A stretch of 40,408 nt of DNA from Clostridium puniceum (GTDB taxonomy: Bacteria > Bacillota > Clostridia > Clostridiales > Clostridiaceae): contig NZ_LZZM01000199.1 in the NCBI RefSeq assembly GCF_002006345.1, forward strand, positions 1 to 40,408, in the 5' to 3' direction. Shown here piece by piece: positions 1 through 8,668 of this stretch. The notes beneath the pieces were generated by a model that worked only from the letters and a program-made list of their open reading frames with translations, searched no databases and was not told where the DNA came from. Numbering within the stretch: position 1 is the stretch's first letter; each line of letters opens with the position of its first letter. The translations under genes were made by a program, and so were the position numbers.

Positions 1-679
1 CTTTCGGGTATTTTTTGTATAGATAACTTATTAATTGTCTTGTCTTATAAGAATTGAAGTGCTTTTTTATTATTTCTAACAAAACCTTTTGCCATGATTT
101 TTTAAAATATGGATATGGAATATATTCAACTTGCTTCCACCACTTTGTTTTTTTATCAACAGCACCTTCAGTTACTAACGCATGTACATGTGGATTCCAT
201 TTTAAATCTCCACCAAAAGTATGAATTACTGCAATTACTCCAACTTCATAATTAGAGCCTTTCTTTTTATTATGCCAATACTTAATTACCTCATTTACTC
301 CATCTTGTAATTCCTTTAATAATTCTCTCTTAGAATAAAAATAATTTCTTAGTTCCTTCGGTAGTGTAAATACACTGTGTCGATGTACAACTCTTAGCAT
401 GTTTTATCTTTGTTTTTCAGCCCATTTCATTGTATATAATCTACCACATCTATTACAAAATTTACTTTTACATGTAAATGGAACTTTTGTGCTCTCTCCA
501 CATGTTTCACACTTATATTCTGCAAATCCATACTTAATATCACTACACTTTAAAGCCTTACTTACTGCTTCATCAATATGCTTTCGCATATATTTCGGTA
601 CCTTATTCCAATATTTATTTTTGAAATCATTATAGTTATCATTTAATATGTCTTTTACTGTTATTTTCTCTTTCATCAT
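1..679 (-). pseudogene. IS91-family HUH transposase, interrupted by an in-frame stop and cut by the window edge
   Basis: The first 91 residues carry a Cys-rich zinc-binding domain of the IS91 transposase type (YKCETC, then TCKSKFCNRCG). After KWAEKQR the frame meets TAA at 404-406. It then continues in the same frame with LRVVHRHSVFTLPKELR and, further on, NPHVHALVTEG, whose H-V-H (about 182-190) is the HUH metal-binding motif of IS91/Y2-type rolling-circle transposases. The reading frame stays open to the left window edge, so the catalytic tyrosine region is outside. I read this as one gene with a nonsense mutation. An ATG two codons after the stop (398-400) could restart translation, but I see no good ribosome site before it. 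The start at 677-679 also has only a weak ribosome site. The family call is confident; inactivity is an inference. Confidence 0.85.
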
Positions 680-1026
680 AATATCTATATTTTATTAATT
701 ATCCACAGATTGTCCAACAATATAATTTCCTAGAGAATTATATTTATAACTTGCCATAATCCTGTCACAAATTCATCTTATAATAAAAACATAAAGTAAT
801 TAAAGCATTATTATTTCCCCAAATAATAATTTATTTATTAACCTAGTATTCAGGATAGTCTGTTACACCCTAGCAGACTATCCTTTTTTCATTTTTATTT
901 AACTATATGTATTTTTATGTAAAATTTTAATATTATTTGTATTACGTTTTGTTTTGCTAAATAATTCTATATAGTTTATAATCTATAAATGTGTTCCAAG
1001 TAAATTATGTAAAAAGAGGCATTATT
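680..1026. other. Intergenic, holds one orphan terminator
   Basis: No convincing coding frame. The stretch contains the upstream side of the IS91-family gene, a strong plus-strand terminator at 853-889 and the leader of the Spo0E-like gene. I could not locate the insertion-sequence end with confidence. Confidence 0.5.
853..889 (+). terminator. Rho-independent terminator without an obvious upstream gene
   Basis: Perfect 10-bp stem GGATAGTCTG (853-862) / CAGACTATCC (874-883) followed by six T. The tail is on the plus strand, but no plus-strand gene precedes it in the window, so it may belong to a gene disrupted by the insertion sequence or to an unseen small RNA. Confidence 0.8.
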
Positions 1027-1218
1027 ATGAATAACTTTAAATTTTTTCGACTAAAATATAATATACGTTTAAGAAAGTCTATTCTAAATAAAATGTTGAA
1101 TACTCTTTCACCCAATAACAAATTTGTTATTATTGTTTCTCAAAATTTAGACAAGCATATTGTTGCATATCATAAAAAAATGCATGCAGTATATCGTTCA
1201 AAACTTCTAAAACACTAA
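1027..1218 (+). CDS. Spo0E-like sporulation regulatory protein (aspartyl-phosphate phosphatase family)
   Basis: A 63-residue protein. Its core VSQNLDKHIVAYHK (residues about 37-50) matches the signature of the Spo0E family, in which an S-Q-x-L-D motif and the following helix contact and dephosphorylate Spo0A~P. The family consists of short two-helix proteins of roughly 45-90 residues, so the length fits. The start at 1027 is chosen over an upstream ATG at 991 because AGAGG lies seven bases before it; the upstream reading would add 12 residues with no ribosome site. The N-terminus is unusually basic (FFRLKYNIRLRK). It stands alone between the insertion sequence and a bidirectional terminator. 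The expected role is to delay sporulation by draining phosphate from Spo0A; that is inferred from the family only. Confidence 0.75.
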   Translation: MNNFKFFRLKYNIRLRKSILNKMLNTLSPNNKFVIIVSQNLDKHIVAYHKKMHAVYRSKLLKH

Positions 1219-1389
1219 TTAGTCATTCTTCTCTATTTCTAAATCTCCTCTCAACTCTTGTTTCAATGTATTATAAGATTTATTTATATAAAATAGTCTT
1301 TTGTTTTTACACCTTGACATTTTTTACATTTTTATCCTATAATATTATTGTTCAATATCTCTAAAACATTTTATTTTTTCCCTATAAAT

Positions 1390-1429
1390 AAAAAGAATGA
1401 TTCATACGTGCATGTGAACCATTCTTTTT
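1390..1429. terminator. Bidirectional terminator hairpin
   Basis: Long stem AAAAAGAATGATTCA / TGAACCATTCTTTTT with one mismatch around a 10-base loop. A- and T-runs at the base give it a usable tail in both directions. It would end the Spo0E-like transcript. Confidence 0.75.
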
Positions 1430-1539
1430 GTTTGTGTAGATTATCTATTAACTTCAAGTATATTGCCAAAGGCTGGATTATAACTTTCTTGTCTTTTGTT
1501 CTAAGTACTTCTAAATAACTTAGAATTTAGTAATATATT

Positions 1540-2144
1540 TTAAAGTTTACTACTTGACTTTGTGTTGCGTCAGTGATATTGTTTGGGAATTTGCGAGTTA
1601 TTTTTTGACGTAATTATTTTACCTACATCTACACAAAATTAATTATGTAGACATAAGTAAAATAATTATTGATTGTTTGGTTTATTCGCTGAGAATCCCC
1701 TTTCATACTCTTATTATTACGCTATTAAGCACTAAGTTTTACCATTAATATCTTTTCCTTAATGTTGAATTACTTAGCTTTACCGACTCATTAGAGTCCC
1801 AAAATACCACCATGACTATTATTTTATAGGTTATTGGATGCCACGCTCCTACGCTTATATACTACCCTGCTATAGTTACAATAAGAGAAAATACTATAGA
1901 ATATATAAGCATGGTCATTTTATAGCATCGGCTGACCAAACCCTATGAGATGTTTTATACTTGTCCCATTGCATAGCAAGTAAATCCACCATTTTTAAGC
2001 GACTTTAACTAAGCCCTATTGACATCCCATTTTTTTGAATTTATAATATAAATAGCGCATGGTTGATATGAGAATGTCAATAAGAATAATTAAAACAGTA
2101 TTCAGTTTTAGGGTAGGAAGTGTTGCAGCACCTCCTATTTTTTT
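1540..2144 (+). ncRNA. Candidate large structured non-coding RNA
   Basis: About 600 bases with stops in all frames but many strong, partly nested hairpins. Examples: CGTCA (1568-1572) / TGACG (1606-1610); TAATTATTTTAC (1611-1622) / GTAAAATAATTA (1657-1668) with inner TCTACA/TGTAGA; GACTC/GAGTC with loop ATTA (1785-1798); and a stacked stem ATGAC + GCTTATATA + CTATAG (1812-1875) against CTATAG + TATATAAGC + GTCAT (1894-1918). It ends in an intrinsic terminator on the plus strand (2114-2144), which sets the strand. Several stretches are clearly richer in GC than the surroundings. I cannot match it to a named family. Large ornate RNAs of mobile elements (such as GOLLD, ROOL, HEARO) are the class to compare. 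The 5' end is a guess. Confidence 0.45.
2114..2144 (+). terminator. Rho-independent terminator, plus strand
   Basis: Stem TAGGAAGTG (2114-2122) / CACCTCCTA (2129-2137) with one mismatch, followed by seven T. It converges with the minus-strand integrase operon. The tail is only on the plus strand, so it ends a plus-strand transcript coming from the non-coding region upstream. Confidence 0.8.
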
Positions 2145-2379
2145 ATTGCAAAATTTCTATAATCTTTGTTAATTTTTTAATCTCACTTTCTGTATTAGGT
2201 ATAAATTTCTTTAATCTTTCATCATCAGATTTTTTATATTCTTTATTTTTTTCTTCTAAAGTTTCTAATCTAATTTTAAGACAAATAACAATTTCTGTGT
2301 ATTCTTCTACTTCTATATTGGTAATATCTCTTGTTGCATAACCTTTTACTGTATTGGTTCTATTAATATTTACTTTCAT
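2143..2379 (-). CDS. Small coiled-coil protein downstream of the integrase
   Basis: A 78-residue protein starting at the ATG at 2377-2379; the reading can be extended three codons to a GTG abutting the integrase stop. The second half (LETLEEKNKEYKKSDDERLK onward) is highly charged and predicted to be helical or coiled-coil. It is translationally coupled to the tyrosine recombinase, nine bases after that gene's stop codon. I do not recognise the family. Small proteins in this position can be recombination directionality factors or accessory proteins, but nothing in the sequence proves it. Confidence 0.55.
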   Translation of the reverse strand: MKVNINRTNTVKGYATRDITNIEVEEYTEIVICLKIRLETLEEKNKEYKKSDDERLKKFIPNTESEIKKLTKIIEILQ

Positions 2380-2388
2380 ATTAAACAC

Positions 2389-3321
2389 CTACTTTCTTAG
2401 ATTAATATTCATTAAAGGACTAGTTCTTACACTCATCTCCACTATATCTCCATCATTTATAGATTGTAAATATCTCTTCGTTATAGAAATGTTTTCATGT
2501 CCCATCAAACGACTAAGCGAATATACGTCAAGCCCATTACGGAGCTGTGCCTGAGCAAAAAAATGCCTGCAAGTATGAGGGCTACAGCGTAAATCCTTCC
2601 TAATATTAGCATTCTGACCACATACTTTAATAACTCTCTCTAAACCTTCTACAGTTAGCGCTTTAAACCTATACGATAAAAAAAATGGTGTATCACTATT
2701 TATAACCCTATCTTTAAACCTACTATCTCTACATTTTACATATCTTAGAATTAGTTTTTTTACATAAGGACTAATTGCAACTATTCTTTGCTTATTTCCT
2801 TTCCCATTCTTTATGAGTAAATTATTTTCTTTAACATCACCATCGTTGATTGAGCATAACTCTAAGCATCTTATACCAGTATCAAATAAAAATGCCATTA
2901 TCAATTTATTTCTAATCACCAAGTATTCACTTCCAACATAAACTTTCATCATTCTCTCTACCTCATCATCTGTAAACGCATTAATTAATGTTTTTTTCTC
3001 TCTTAACCAATCTATATTAAGCATTGGATCGATTTTAATAACGTCTTCTTGAATTACATACTTAAAAAATGCTCTAAAACACTTTATTACACTATTGATG
3101 TAAATTGTTTTATTTCCTTTACTTTGTAAAAATTTTATACAAGCTTTTATATGAACTGGTTTTACTTTTTCAATTTCTTTCAAATTAAACTCTTTATCTA
3201 TGAAAGTGAACATTAATAAATTATTATTTTTATAACTTTTTATTGTTCTTTGACTGTAATTTTGTATCTGTAATTCTAAAATAAATTCTTCTAATATATT
3301 ATTTAATAACAAAAAAACCAT
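2389..3321 (-). CDS. Tyrosine recombinase / integrase (XerC/D-like)
   Basis: A 310-residue single-chain tyrosine recombinase. The N-terminal SAM-like core-binding domain (about 8-95, LEEFILELQIQNYSQRTIKSY) is followed by the catalytic domain. All catalytic elements are visible: Arg in DTGIRCLEL, Lys in GKGNKQRIV, HTCRH (His-x-x-Arg), the second His in LMGHENISITKRYL and its Tyr as the nucleophile. It therefore looks functional. The annotated ATG (3319-3321) lies within a terminator-like hairpin with AGGAG directly abutting it; a TTG four codons later has better spacing and may be the true start. The gene follows yebC on the same strand and is coupled to a small downstream gene. Whether it mobilises the neighbouring region or is a leftover of an excised element cannot be told from here. 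Confidence 0.9.
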   Translation of the reverse strand: MVFLLLNNILEEFILELQIQNYSQRTIKSYKNNNLLMFTFIDKEFNLKEIEKVKPVHIKACIKFLQSKGNKTIYINSVIKCFRAFFKYVIQEDVIKIDPMLNIDWLREKKTLINAFTDDEVERMMKVYVGSEYLVIRNKLIMAFLFDTGIRCLELCSINDGDVKENNLLIKNGKGNKQRIVAISPYVKKLILRYVKCRDSRFKDRVINSDTPFFLSYRFKALTVEGLERVIKVCGQNANIRKDLRCSPHTCRHFFAQAQLRNGLDVYSLSRLMGHENISITKRYLQSINDGDIVEMSVRTSPLMNINLRK

Positions 3322-3351
3322 CTCCTATCTAATTAAGATAGAAAATGGTTT
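3311..3351 (-). terminator. Terminator of yebC overlapping the integrase start
   Basis: Fifteen consecutive pairs (two G-U) between 3337-3351 and 3315-3329, a 7-base loop, then a T-run on the minus strand (3311-3314). It lies downstream of yebC and contains the AGGAG and ATG assigned to the integrase. Confidence 0.75.
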
Positions 3352-3468
3352 CTAAAATATTACATATATCAATGTATTTTACAAAAAATGATGTATATCA
3401 TAATCAATATTCATTTTTACAATTAATTCGAATTTGCTTAATGTTAGTTATATCAACGGTTCTACATC

Positions 3469-4209
3469 CTATTCATCCCAACCTTCTGGGAACTCTGCAC
3501 TATGATAAACATTTTGAACATCATCATCGTCTTCAAGTAAATCTAACATCTTTTGGAACTTCTTAGCATCAGCTTCATCAATTTCAGTATATGTATCTGG
3601 TATCATTTTTACTGCTGCTTCTATAAATTCAATTCCTTCTGCTTCTAAAGCTTCTCGCACCTGTCCAAAATCATCTGGTGCTGTAGTTACTACAAATACT
3701 TCTTCTTCATCTGCTGAAAAATCCTCTGCACCTGAATCTAGAGCTATCATCATAATTTCATCTTCATCTTTGTCACCTTTTTCAATGATGATTTCTCCCT
3801 TTTCTTGGAACATGAATGATACACATCCTGAAGTTCCCATATTTCCGCCACCTTTTGTAAAGGCACTTCTTACATTTCCAGCTGATCTATTTTTATTATC
3901 AGTAAGAGTTTCTACTATTACTGCCACTCCACTAGGACCATAACCTTCATAAACTATATTTTCGTAGTTAACTGCTGATAATTCACCAGAAGCTTTTTTG
4001 ATTGCCTTTGATATAGTATCATTAGGCATATTTTCTGCCTTTGCTTTAGCAATCACATCGCGTAATTTTGCATTTGTATCTTGTTTAGCTCCACCATTTT
4101 TAACAGCCATGACGATTTCTTTACCTAGCTTAGTAAATATTTTACCTCTTTTTGCATCTGTCTTTCCTTTTTTTGCTTGAATGTTATGCCACTTTGAGTG
4201 TCCTGACAT
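3469..4209 (-). CDS. yebC: YebC/PmpR family DNA-binding regulator / translation factor
   Basis: A full-length 246-residue member of the YebC/TACO1 family. The N-terminus MSGHSKWHNIQAKKGKTDAKRGK is the family hallmark and fixes the start. AGGAGG lies upstream. The middle holds GYGPSGVAVIVETLTDNKNR, another strongly conserved block, and the C-terminal part is acidic as usual. Members have been described as transcriptional regulators and, more recently, as factors that relieve ribosome stalling at proline-rich stretches. It is cytoplasmic and monocistronic here, ending in the terminator at 3311-3351. Confidence 0.95.
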   Translation of the reverse strand: MSGHSKWHNIQAKKGKTDAKRGKIFTKLGKEIVMAVKNGGAKQDTNAKLRDVIAKAKAENMPNDTISKAIKKASGELSAVNYENIVYEGYGPSGVAVIVETLTDNKNRSAGNVRSAFTKGGGNMGTSGCVSFMFQEKGEIIIEKGDKDEDEIMMIALDSGAEDFSADEEEVFVVTTAPDDFGQVREALEAEGIEFIEAAVKMIPDTYTEIDEADAKKFQKMLDLLEDDDDVQNVYHSAEFPEGWDE

Positions 4210-4477
4210 GTGTTTTCCTCCTTACTTTAATCTAAATTCCATATTTGTAATAAATATATTCAGTTATGAAATATCCATACAAATTTTATTACAAATCTAT
4301 CATCTTATTAATTTATTTAATTTTGTTTTCTAACACAAAATTCAACAAATATTATACCACATTTTTCATAAGTTAACAATGTAGATGTTTTGTTTTATCT
4401 TAAAACAGATTTTTATAGTGCACATAAAAAACTATTTTAATTACCAATCGAATTTAATTTTTATGCTTATAATTTAT

Positions 4478-5125
4478 TTATATTTTAGCATAAAGCCTGT
4501 TTCCTTCTTTAAAATAAACACCTTCTTCACTTTTTCTAACTATGACTTTTCCATTAGTAGCTTCTACAATTTCATTTTTCATTGTATTCGAAATCGTATT
4601 TTCAGATAATATATGGACAATTACTTTATCAGTATATTCAGTATCTTCAATATGCCAAGAATTTTGACCACATATATATTGAATTTTCCCAAATAAATCA
4701 TATTCTAATTCAAAGCTTAATTTTAGCCCTTCAACTTTTTCGACAACTCCAGCCGCTTTTATGGCTATGCTGGCTCCTTTTGTATATGCCCTAGTTAATC
4801 CGCCTGTACCAAGAAGTATTCCTCCAAAATATCGAGTCACAACAACTGCACAATCTGTTACCCCACTCTTTTTCATTACTTCAAGAATAGGAATTCCTGC
4901 TGTTCCTTGTGGTTCGCCATCATCCGAATATCTTTGTGTATTCATCTTACTTCCAATAATATAAGCTGAGCAATTATGTCTAGCTTGTTTGTGCATATTT
5001 TTTATTTCATTTATAAAATCTTTAGCTTCTTCTTCATTTTCAACTCTTCTGGCATATCCAATAAATTCTGACTTTTTTTCTTCAAATCTATCTTCTCCAA
5101 AATTTTTTACTGTAATGTAAGCCAT
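4478..5125 (-). CDS. yigZ: YigZ / IMPACT family protein (UPF0029)
   Basis: A 215-residue protein with the IMPACT-family N-terminal domain: KKSEFIGYARRVENEEEA, RHNCSAYIIG, RYSDDGEPQGTAGIPIL, and VVVTRYFGGILLGTGGLTRAY. These blocks are diagnostic, and the length matches bacterial YigZ. The C-terminal 80 residues form the ferredoxin-like domain of unknown ligand. The eukaryotic relative modulates the Gcn2 kinase; the bacterial role is not settled. The start is supported by the conserved N-terminal sequence. A single gene flanked by AT-rich spacers. Confidence 0.93.
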   Translation of the reverse strand: MAYITVKNFGEDRFEEKKSEFIGYARRVENEEEAKDFINEIKNMHKQARHNCSAYIIGSKMNTQRYSDDGEPQGTAGIPILEVMKKSGVTDCAVVVTRYFGGILLGTGGLTRAYTKGASIAIKAAGVVEKVEGLKLSFELEYDLFGKIQYICGQNSWHIEDTEYTDKVIVHILSENTISNTMKNEIVEATNGKVIVRKSEEGVYFKEGNRLYAKI

Positions 5126-5235
5126 CTTTACTTAACTCCTTTTCAGTTTTAATTTCCTTAGGCATATATGATAAACTTACTACTTTATGAAATAGGTCTT
5201 ATTAAATAATATTTAGTTGACATCATATTTATTCT

Positions 5236-6681
5236 TTAAATATTCAACTTCTGGTCATTTCTGAGTTTAGTAGAAAGTAATTCTTCTTTAATTATTTTCA
5301 TGCCTTTTTCTATTTTTTCAATATCAGTTTGATAAAAACCTATTCTAAAAGAATCTTGTCCATCATCTTTTGCTGTAAAAAACATAGCTCCTGGAGTGAT
5401 ATATACATTTTTTTGTTTAAGTCGTATAAAAAGCTCCTTTGTATTAATAATAAAACCTTCCCTTAAAGTTAAATAAAAACTCAAACCACCTTTTGGATCT
5501 TTATATGTTAATATATCTTTAAATTCTTTCTCTAATATTTCTTTCATATAAGCATATCTCTTTATATATTCACAATTTAAATTTTTTATATTTTCTCTCC
5601 ATTTATTATCTGAAATATACAATTCTAATGCTCTTTGCATTAAACTAGAGGTTGTTATGTCTGTATTATGTTTTGAATTTTGAAGTGTTTCCCTAAATAT
5701 ATATGGCGCTACTAAGTATCCTAATCTTATTCCTGGAAGAAATATTTTTGAGAAACTTTTTATATAAATAACTCTATCGTTTTTATCTAGCCACTTAAAT
5801 GGTACATATTCTAAGGAATTTTCATATATAAGTTCTGATAAATAATCATCTTCAATTATGTAAAAATCATAAATTTCCGCAAGATCTAAGATTCTTTTTT
5901 TCTTTTCTATACTGTAGCTTATACCTGTTGGATTTTGAAAATAACTCATTGTATAAAAACATCTTATTTCATTTTTTTGAAGTATTTTTTCAAATTTATT
6001 CAAGTTTATTCCATCATTTTCAATTGGAACTTCAAATACATTAACCTTTCTCCATTTAAAAACTGATAATGCTCCAACATAAGTTGGCTTTTCAACTATT
6101 ATGTTATCATTTATATTCAATATTCCCTTTGAAGCTATATCTATTCCTTGTTGTGCTCCTGATACAATCAATATATCTTCATTATTTAATTTATAATCCC
6201 AAAACGCTTTGTTTATAGTATCTATAAGGTTTGTATATCCATTTCTATTATCCGAAAGTAATGCATTTGCACCGTCCCTCTCTAAAACTTCGTTTATTAT
6301 ATATTTTAAATCATCTATTGGAAATAGTACTTCTTTTGAAGTTTCTCCAGTAAAATCAACTATATTTGTTAAATCTTCCGTAGAAATCTTTTTTAAGGTA
6401 TTTGAATATTCACGCCTAAAATTTGACACCACTTCTTTTCTCTTAGCATAACTTCCACTGCCAACCTTTTGATATGCATAACCTTCTGCTTTAAGCTTAT
6501 TATAAGCACTAACTATGGTGACATTATTTACCCCTAGCTTTTTTGACAATTGCCTTATTGCTGGAAGTTTATCACCTTCTTTTATTTTCCTTTTATCAAT
6601 TAAAAGCTTTATAAAATTAGCTATTTGAACATATTTAGGTATTTCCTCGTCTTTAAATTCAAAATCTTTGTAAATATCCAT
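5236..6681 (-). CDS. MocR/GabR-type regulator: GntR-like HTH fused to a PLP aminotransferase domain
   Basis: The ATG at 6681, after GGGATGGGGG, gives 481 residues; an upstream ATG without a ribosome site would add 12. Residues about 10-80 are a winged helix of the GntR type (KLPAIRQLSKKLGVNNVTIVSAYNKLKAEGY). A linker leads to a fold-type I aminotransferase domain with SGAQQGID, QNPTG (about 249-253), IIEDDY and IKSFSKIFLPGIRLGY, whose Lys (about 312) should bind pyridoxal phosphate as an internal aldimine. MocR proteins usually sense PLP or an amino-acid adduct and control nearby PLP, GABA or taurine genes. No such target adjoins it here, so the regulon is unknown. Confidence 0.9.
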   Translation of the reverse strand: MDIYKDFEFKDEEIPKYVQIANFIKLLIDKRKIKEGDKLPAIRQLSKKLGVNNVTIVSAYNKLKAEGYAYQKVGSGSYAKRKEVVSNFRREYSNTLKKISTEDLTNIVDFTGETSKEVLFPIDDLKYIINEVLERDGANALLSDNRNGYTNLIDTINKAFWDYKLNNEDILIVSGAQQGIDIASKGILNINDNIIVEKPTYVGALSVFKWRKVNVFEVPIENDGINLNKFEKILQKNEIRCFYTMSYFQNPTGISYSIEKKKRILDLAEIYDFYIIEDDYLSELIYENSLEYVPFKWLDKNDRVIYIKSFSKIFLPGIRLGYLVAPYIFRETLQNSKHNTDITTSSLMQRALELYISDNKWRENIKNLNCEYIKRYAYMKEILEKEFKDILTYKDPKGGLSFYLTLREGFIINTKELFIRLKQKNVYITPGAMFFTAKDDGQDSFRIGFYQTDIEKIEKGMKIIKEELLSTKLRNDQKLNI

Positions 6682-6800
6682 AAAATCCCCCATCCCAATT
6701 GACAATGTATAATACATAATTTACCATAAAACTTTCACGAAATTTTTATTAATATAGTTTTAAAACTCATAGTCTTTATTCTTTAATTGTCACTTGTAAA

Positions 6801-7706
6801 TTAATTATAAACCTTATATGAATATACATTCTCACTTATTAATTTTTCATTAGATGATAATTCTAAACTCTTGGTATCTTTTATCACTAGTTTTCTCTTA
6901 TATAATTCTTTGAGTATATCTTCTATTTTTATATCAAATTCTTTAAACGCTTCACTATTTCTTATTTCATATGAACTTAAAGCAGTGTTTTTTTCATATA
7001 AATAATCCAATAACAATTTGGCTGCTTGGTTTATATTATCATCTAAAAAATTTTCTACGTAATCTACAGTATTTTTTATATTTTCATTTGTACACTTATT
7101 ATTAAACAAATTTTCAACTATTATGCCAAAATTATTATTCAGATTTGTAACCATTTTTACAGCATCTTTACTTACAGTATAACCATTTAAGTTCAAATAC
7201 AACTTTGCAAAACTATCTAATACTCTTATTAACACTTCATAAGATGTAAAGACACTATCATTTTGTAAATACTTTTTAGTCACTCTTAAATCTTTTATAA
7301 TGTTTCCCAAATATAACAAATTCCAATTTTCCTTATATTTATCTAAGCTATATTTAGCTTTATTAAAAACACTTTCAATTTCTTCATCTCTTGAAAATAT
7401 TATTTTTGAGGATACAAGTAAATTTCTTATACTCCCCTTCTTACCATCACTTTTATATAATTCTAAAAATTTCCCCTTATTTAACACTTTCATATGTACT
7501 GGTATATCTAATATTTCTGAATATATGTCTCTAACATCCTCAAATATATCTTTATATACAATAAATAAGTCTATGTCAGATTCTTCCCAAAGATCTCCGC
7601 TAATTATGCTTCCAAATGCAAATATAGCTAGCACTTTCTTATTGACCTTTAGTACATTAATTAACTGCTCAGAGGATCTTTGATAATCCACTATAGATTT
7701 TGACAT
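6801..7706 (-). CDS. Nucleotidyltransferase-domain protein
   Basis: A 301-residue protein with the polymerase-beta type signature FGSIISGDLWEESDIDLFIV (about 31-50): G32-S33 and the metal-binding D44 and D46. The remainder is helical, resembling the C-terminal substrate-binding halves of aminoglycoside-type and other small-molecule nucleotidyltransferases. The ribosome site AAGGTGA supports the start. The substrate cannot be told; it is not close enough to any named resistance enzyme that I recognise. It lies between the MocR regulator and a basic protein, with no sign of an operon. Confidence 0.8.
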   Translation of the reverse strand: MSKSIVDYQRSSEQLINVLKVNKKVLAIFAFGSIISGDLWEESDIDLFIVYKDIFEDVRDIYSEILDIPVHMKVLNKGKFLELYKSDGKKGSIRNLLVSSKIIFSRDEEIESVFNKAKYSLDKYKENWNLLYLGNIIKDLRVTKKYLQNDSVFTSYEVLIRVLDSFAKLYLNLNGYTVSKDAVKMVTNLNNNFGIIVENLFNNKCTNENIKNTVDYVENFLDDNINQAAKLLLDYLYEKNTALSSYEIRNSEAFKEFDIKIEDILKELYKRKLVIKDTKSLELSSNEKLISENVYSYKVYN

Positions 7707-7892
7707 CTAATCTTCACCTTCTTTGTCTAAATAAAACCCATTAACATTATAACTTATAGAAATCTTTATTTAAAGTTAATGTCTTTTTTTATTTGTATAT
7801 GTTGTAATTTTAATTATTTACCAAATTAAGTTTCAATAACTAATTTTAATTCAGATTATTTTTAGCAGTATATATTATCTTTTAAATATCAA

Positions 7893-7926
7893 AAAGATTC
7901 TTAAATCATTAAATCTAAGAATCTTT
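7893..7926 (-). terminator. Terminator
   Basis: Perfect 11-bp stem AAAGATTCTTA / TAAGAATCTTT directly at the stop codon of the minus-strand gene ending at 7915, with a short T-run after it on that strand. Confidence 0.75.
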
Positions 7927-8613
7927 CCTTGAATTGAATGGTGGACAGTTTTTATCAATATTATCTATTTGCTTAAGAAAAATTGTTAACCTTCTCCCTA
8001 AAGAATTTATAATATCATCAATTTCTCCATTCATTTTATAACTTAATTTTAATGCTTCTTTAATTTCTTTTCTATCTCCAAAAGCATTAGTTTGAAAAGC
8101 TGTTGCAGTAGCGGACATGTTTGTAGATGCAAAAGAAATTATATTTAAAGCATCTAAAAGTGGTCTTACTTGTCTTGTAAAATATAATTCTGTTAAATTA
8201 TCAACTCTAATAGAATTAACATTATCTCTAATTAAGGTTATAGCTATAAGTGATTCACTTAGATTTTTAAGTTTATTGAAAATCTCTTGTTGGTTTGTTT
8301 TTATTTCTTCACAAAAATCATTGAAATCAGTGCTAGTATTACCATTAGTATTAGCGGTACTATCTGTAGAAGTTTCTGTAGGATTAGTTTCTGATCCTTT
8401 ATCTGATGAAGCTTGAGCTCCACTTTCATCAGTATGTATATCACTAACATTGGATTCTAAATCATCCTGCATTATATTTTCAATATAAACTTCCTCTCCT
8501 ACTTTTTGCGTATTTTCTTCTTCTATTGTATATATCTCAGCTGCATTTTTTTTCTCTCTATGCTTCTTTGATTTATGCTTTTTATGACTACTTTTAGACT
8601 TTCTATGTGCCAT
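7915..8613 (-). CDS. Unrecognised protein with Lys/His-rich N-terminus and Ser/Thr/Asp linker
   Basis: Starting at the ATG at 8613 (AAGGAT upstream) gives 232 residues; a TTG start would add seven. Residues 1-25 are almost wholly basic (MAHRKSKSSHKKHKSKKHRE). They are followed by an acidic, low-complexity stretch rich in Ser, Thr, Asn and Asp (about 50-95) and a helical C-terminal half (about 100-230) with predicted coiled coil. There is no signal peptide or membrane segment. The charge-separated layout resembles structural proteins of the spore or of surface assemblies, but I have no family match, so the role is unknown. Confidence 0.7.
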   Translation of the reverse strand: MAHRKSKSSHKKHKSKKHREKKNAAEIYTIEEENTQKVGEEVYIENIMQDDLESNVSDIHTDESGAQASSDKGSETNPTETSTDSTANTNGNTSTDFNDFCEEIKTNQQEIFNKLKNLSESLIAITLIRDNVNSIRVDNLTELYFTRQVRPLLDALNIISFASTNMSATATAFQTNAFGDRKEIKEALKLSYKMNGEIDDIINSLGRRLTIFLKQIDNIDKNCPPFNSRKDS

Positions 8614-8668
8614 ATTTACACAATCCTTAATCAATGCTCATATTTAATATATTATTTAAAATCTTTAA

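Noticed and set aside
6697..6800. Possible further MITE-like element (AATTGACAAT near 6697, AATTGTC near 6784)
   Set aside because: The two ends match only over a few bases in inverted orientation, too weak to call.
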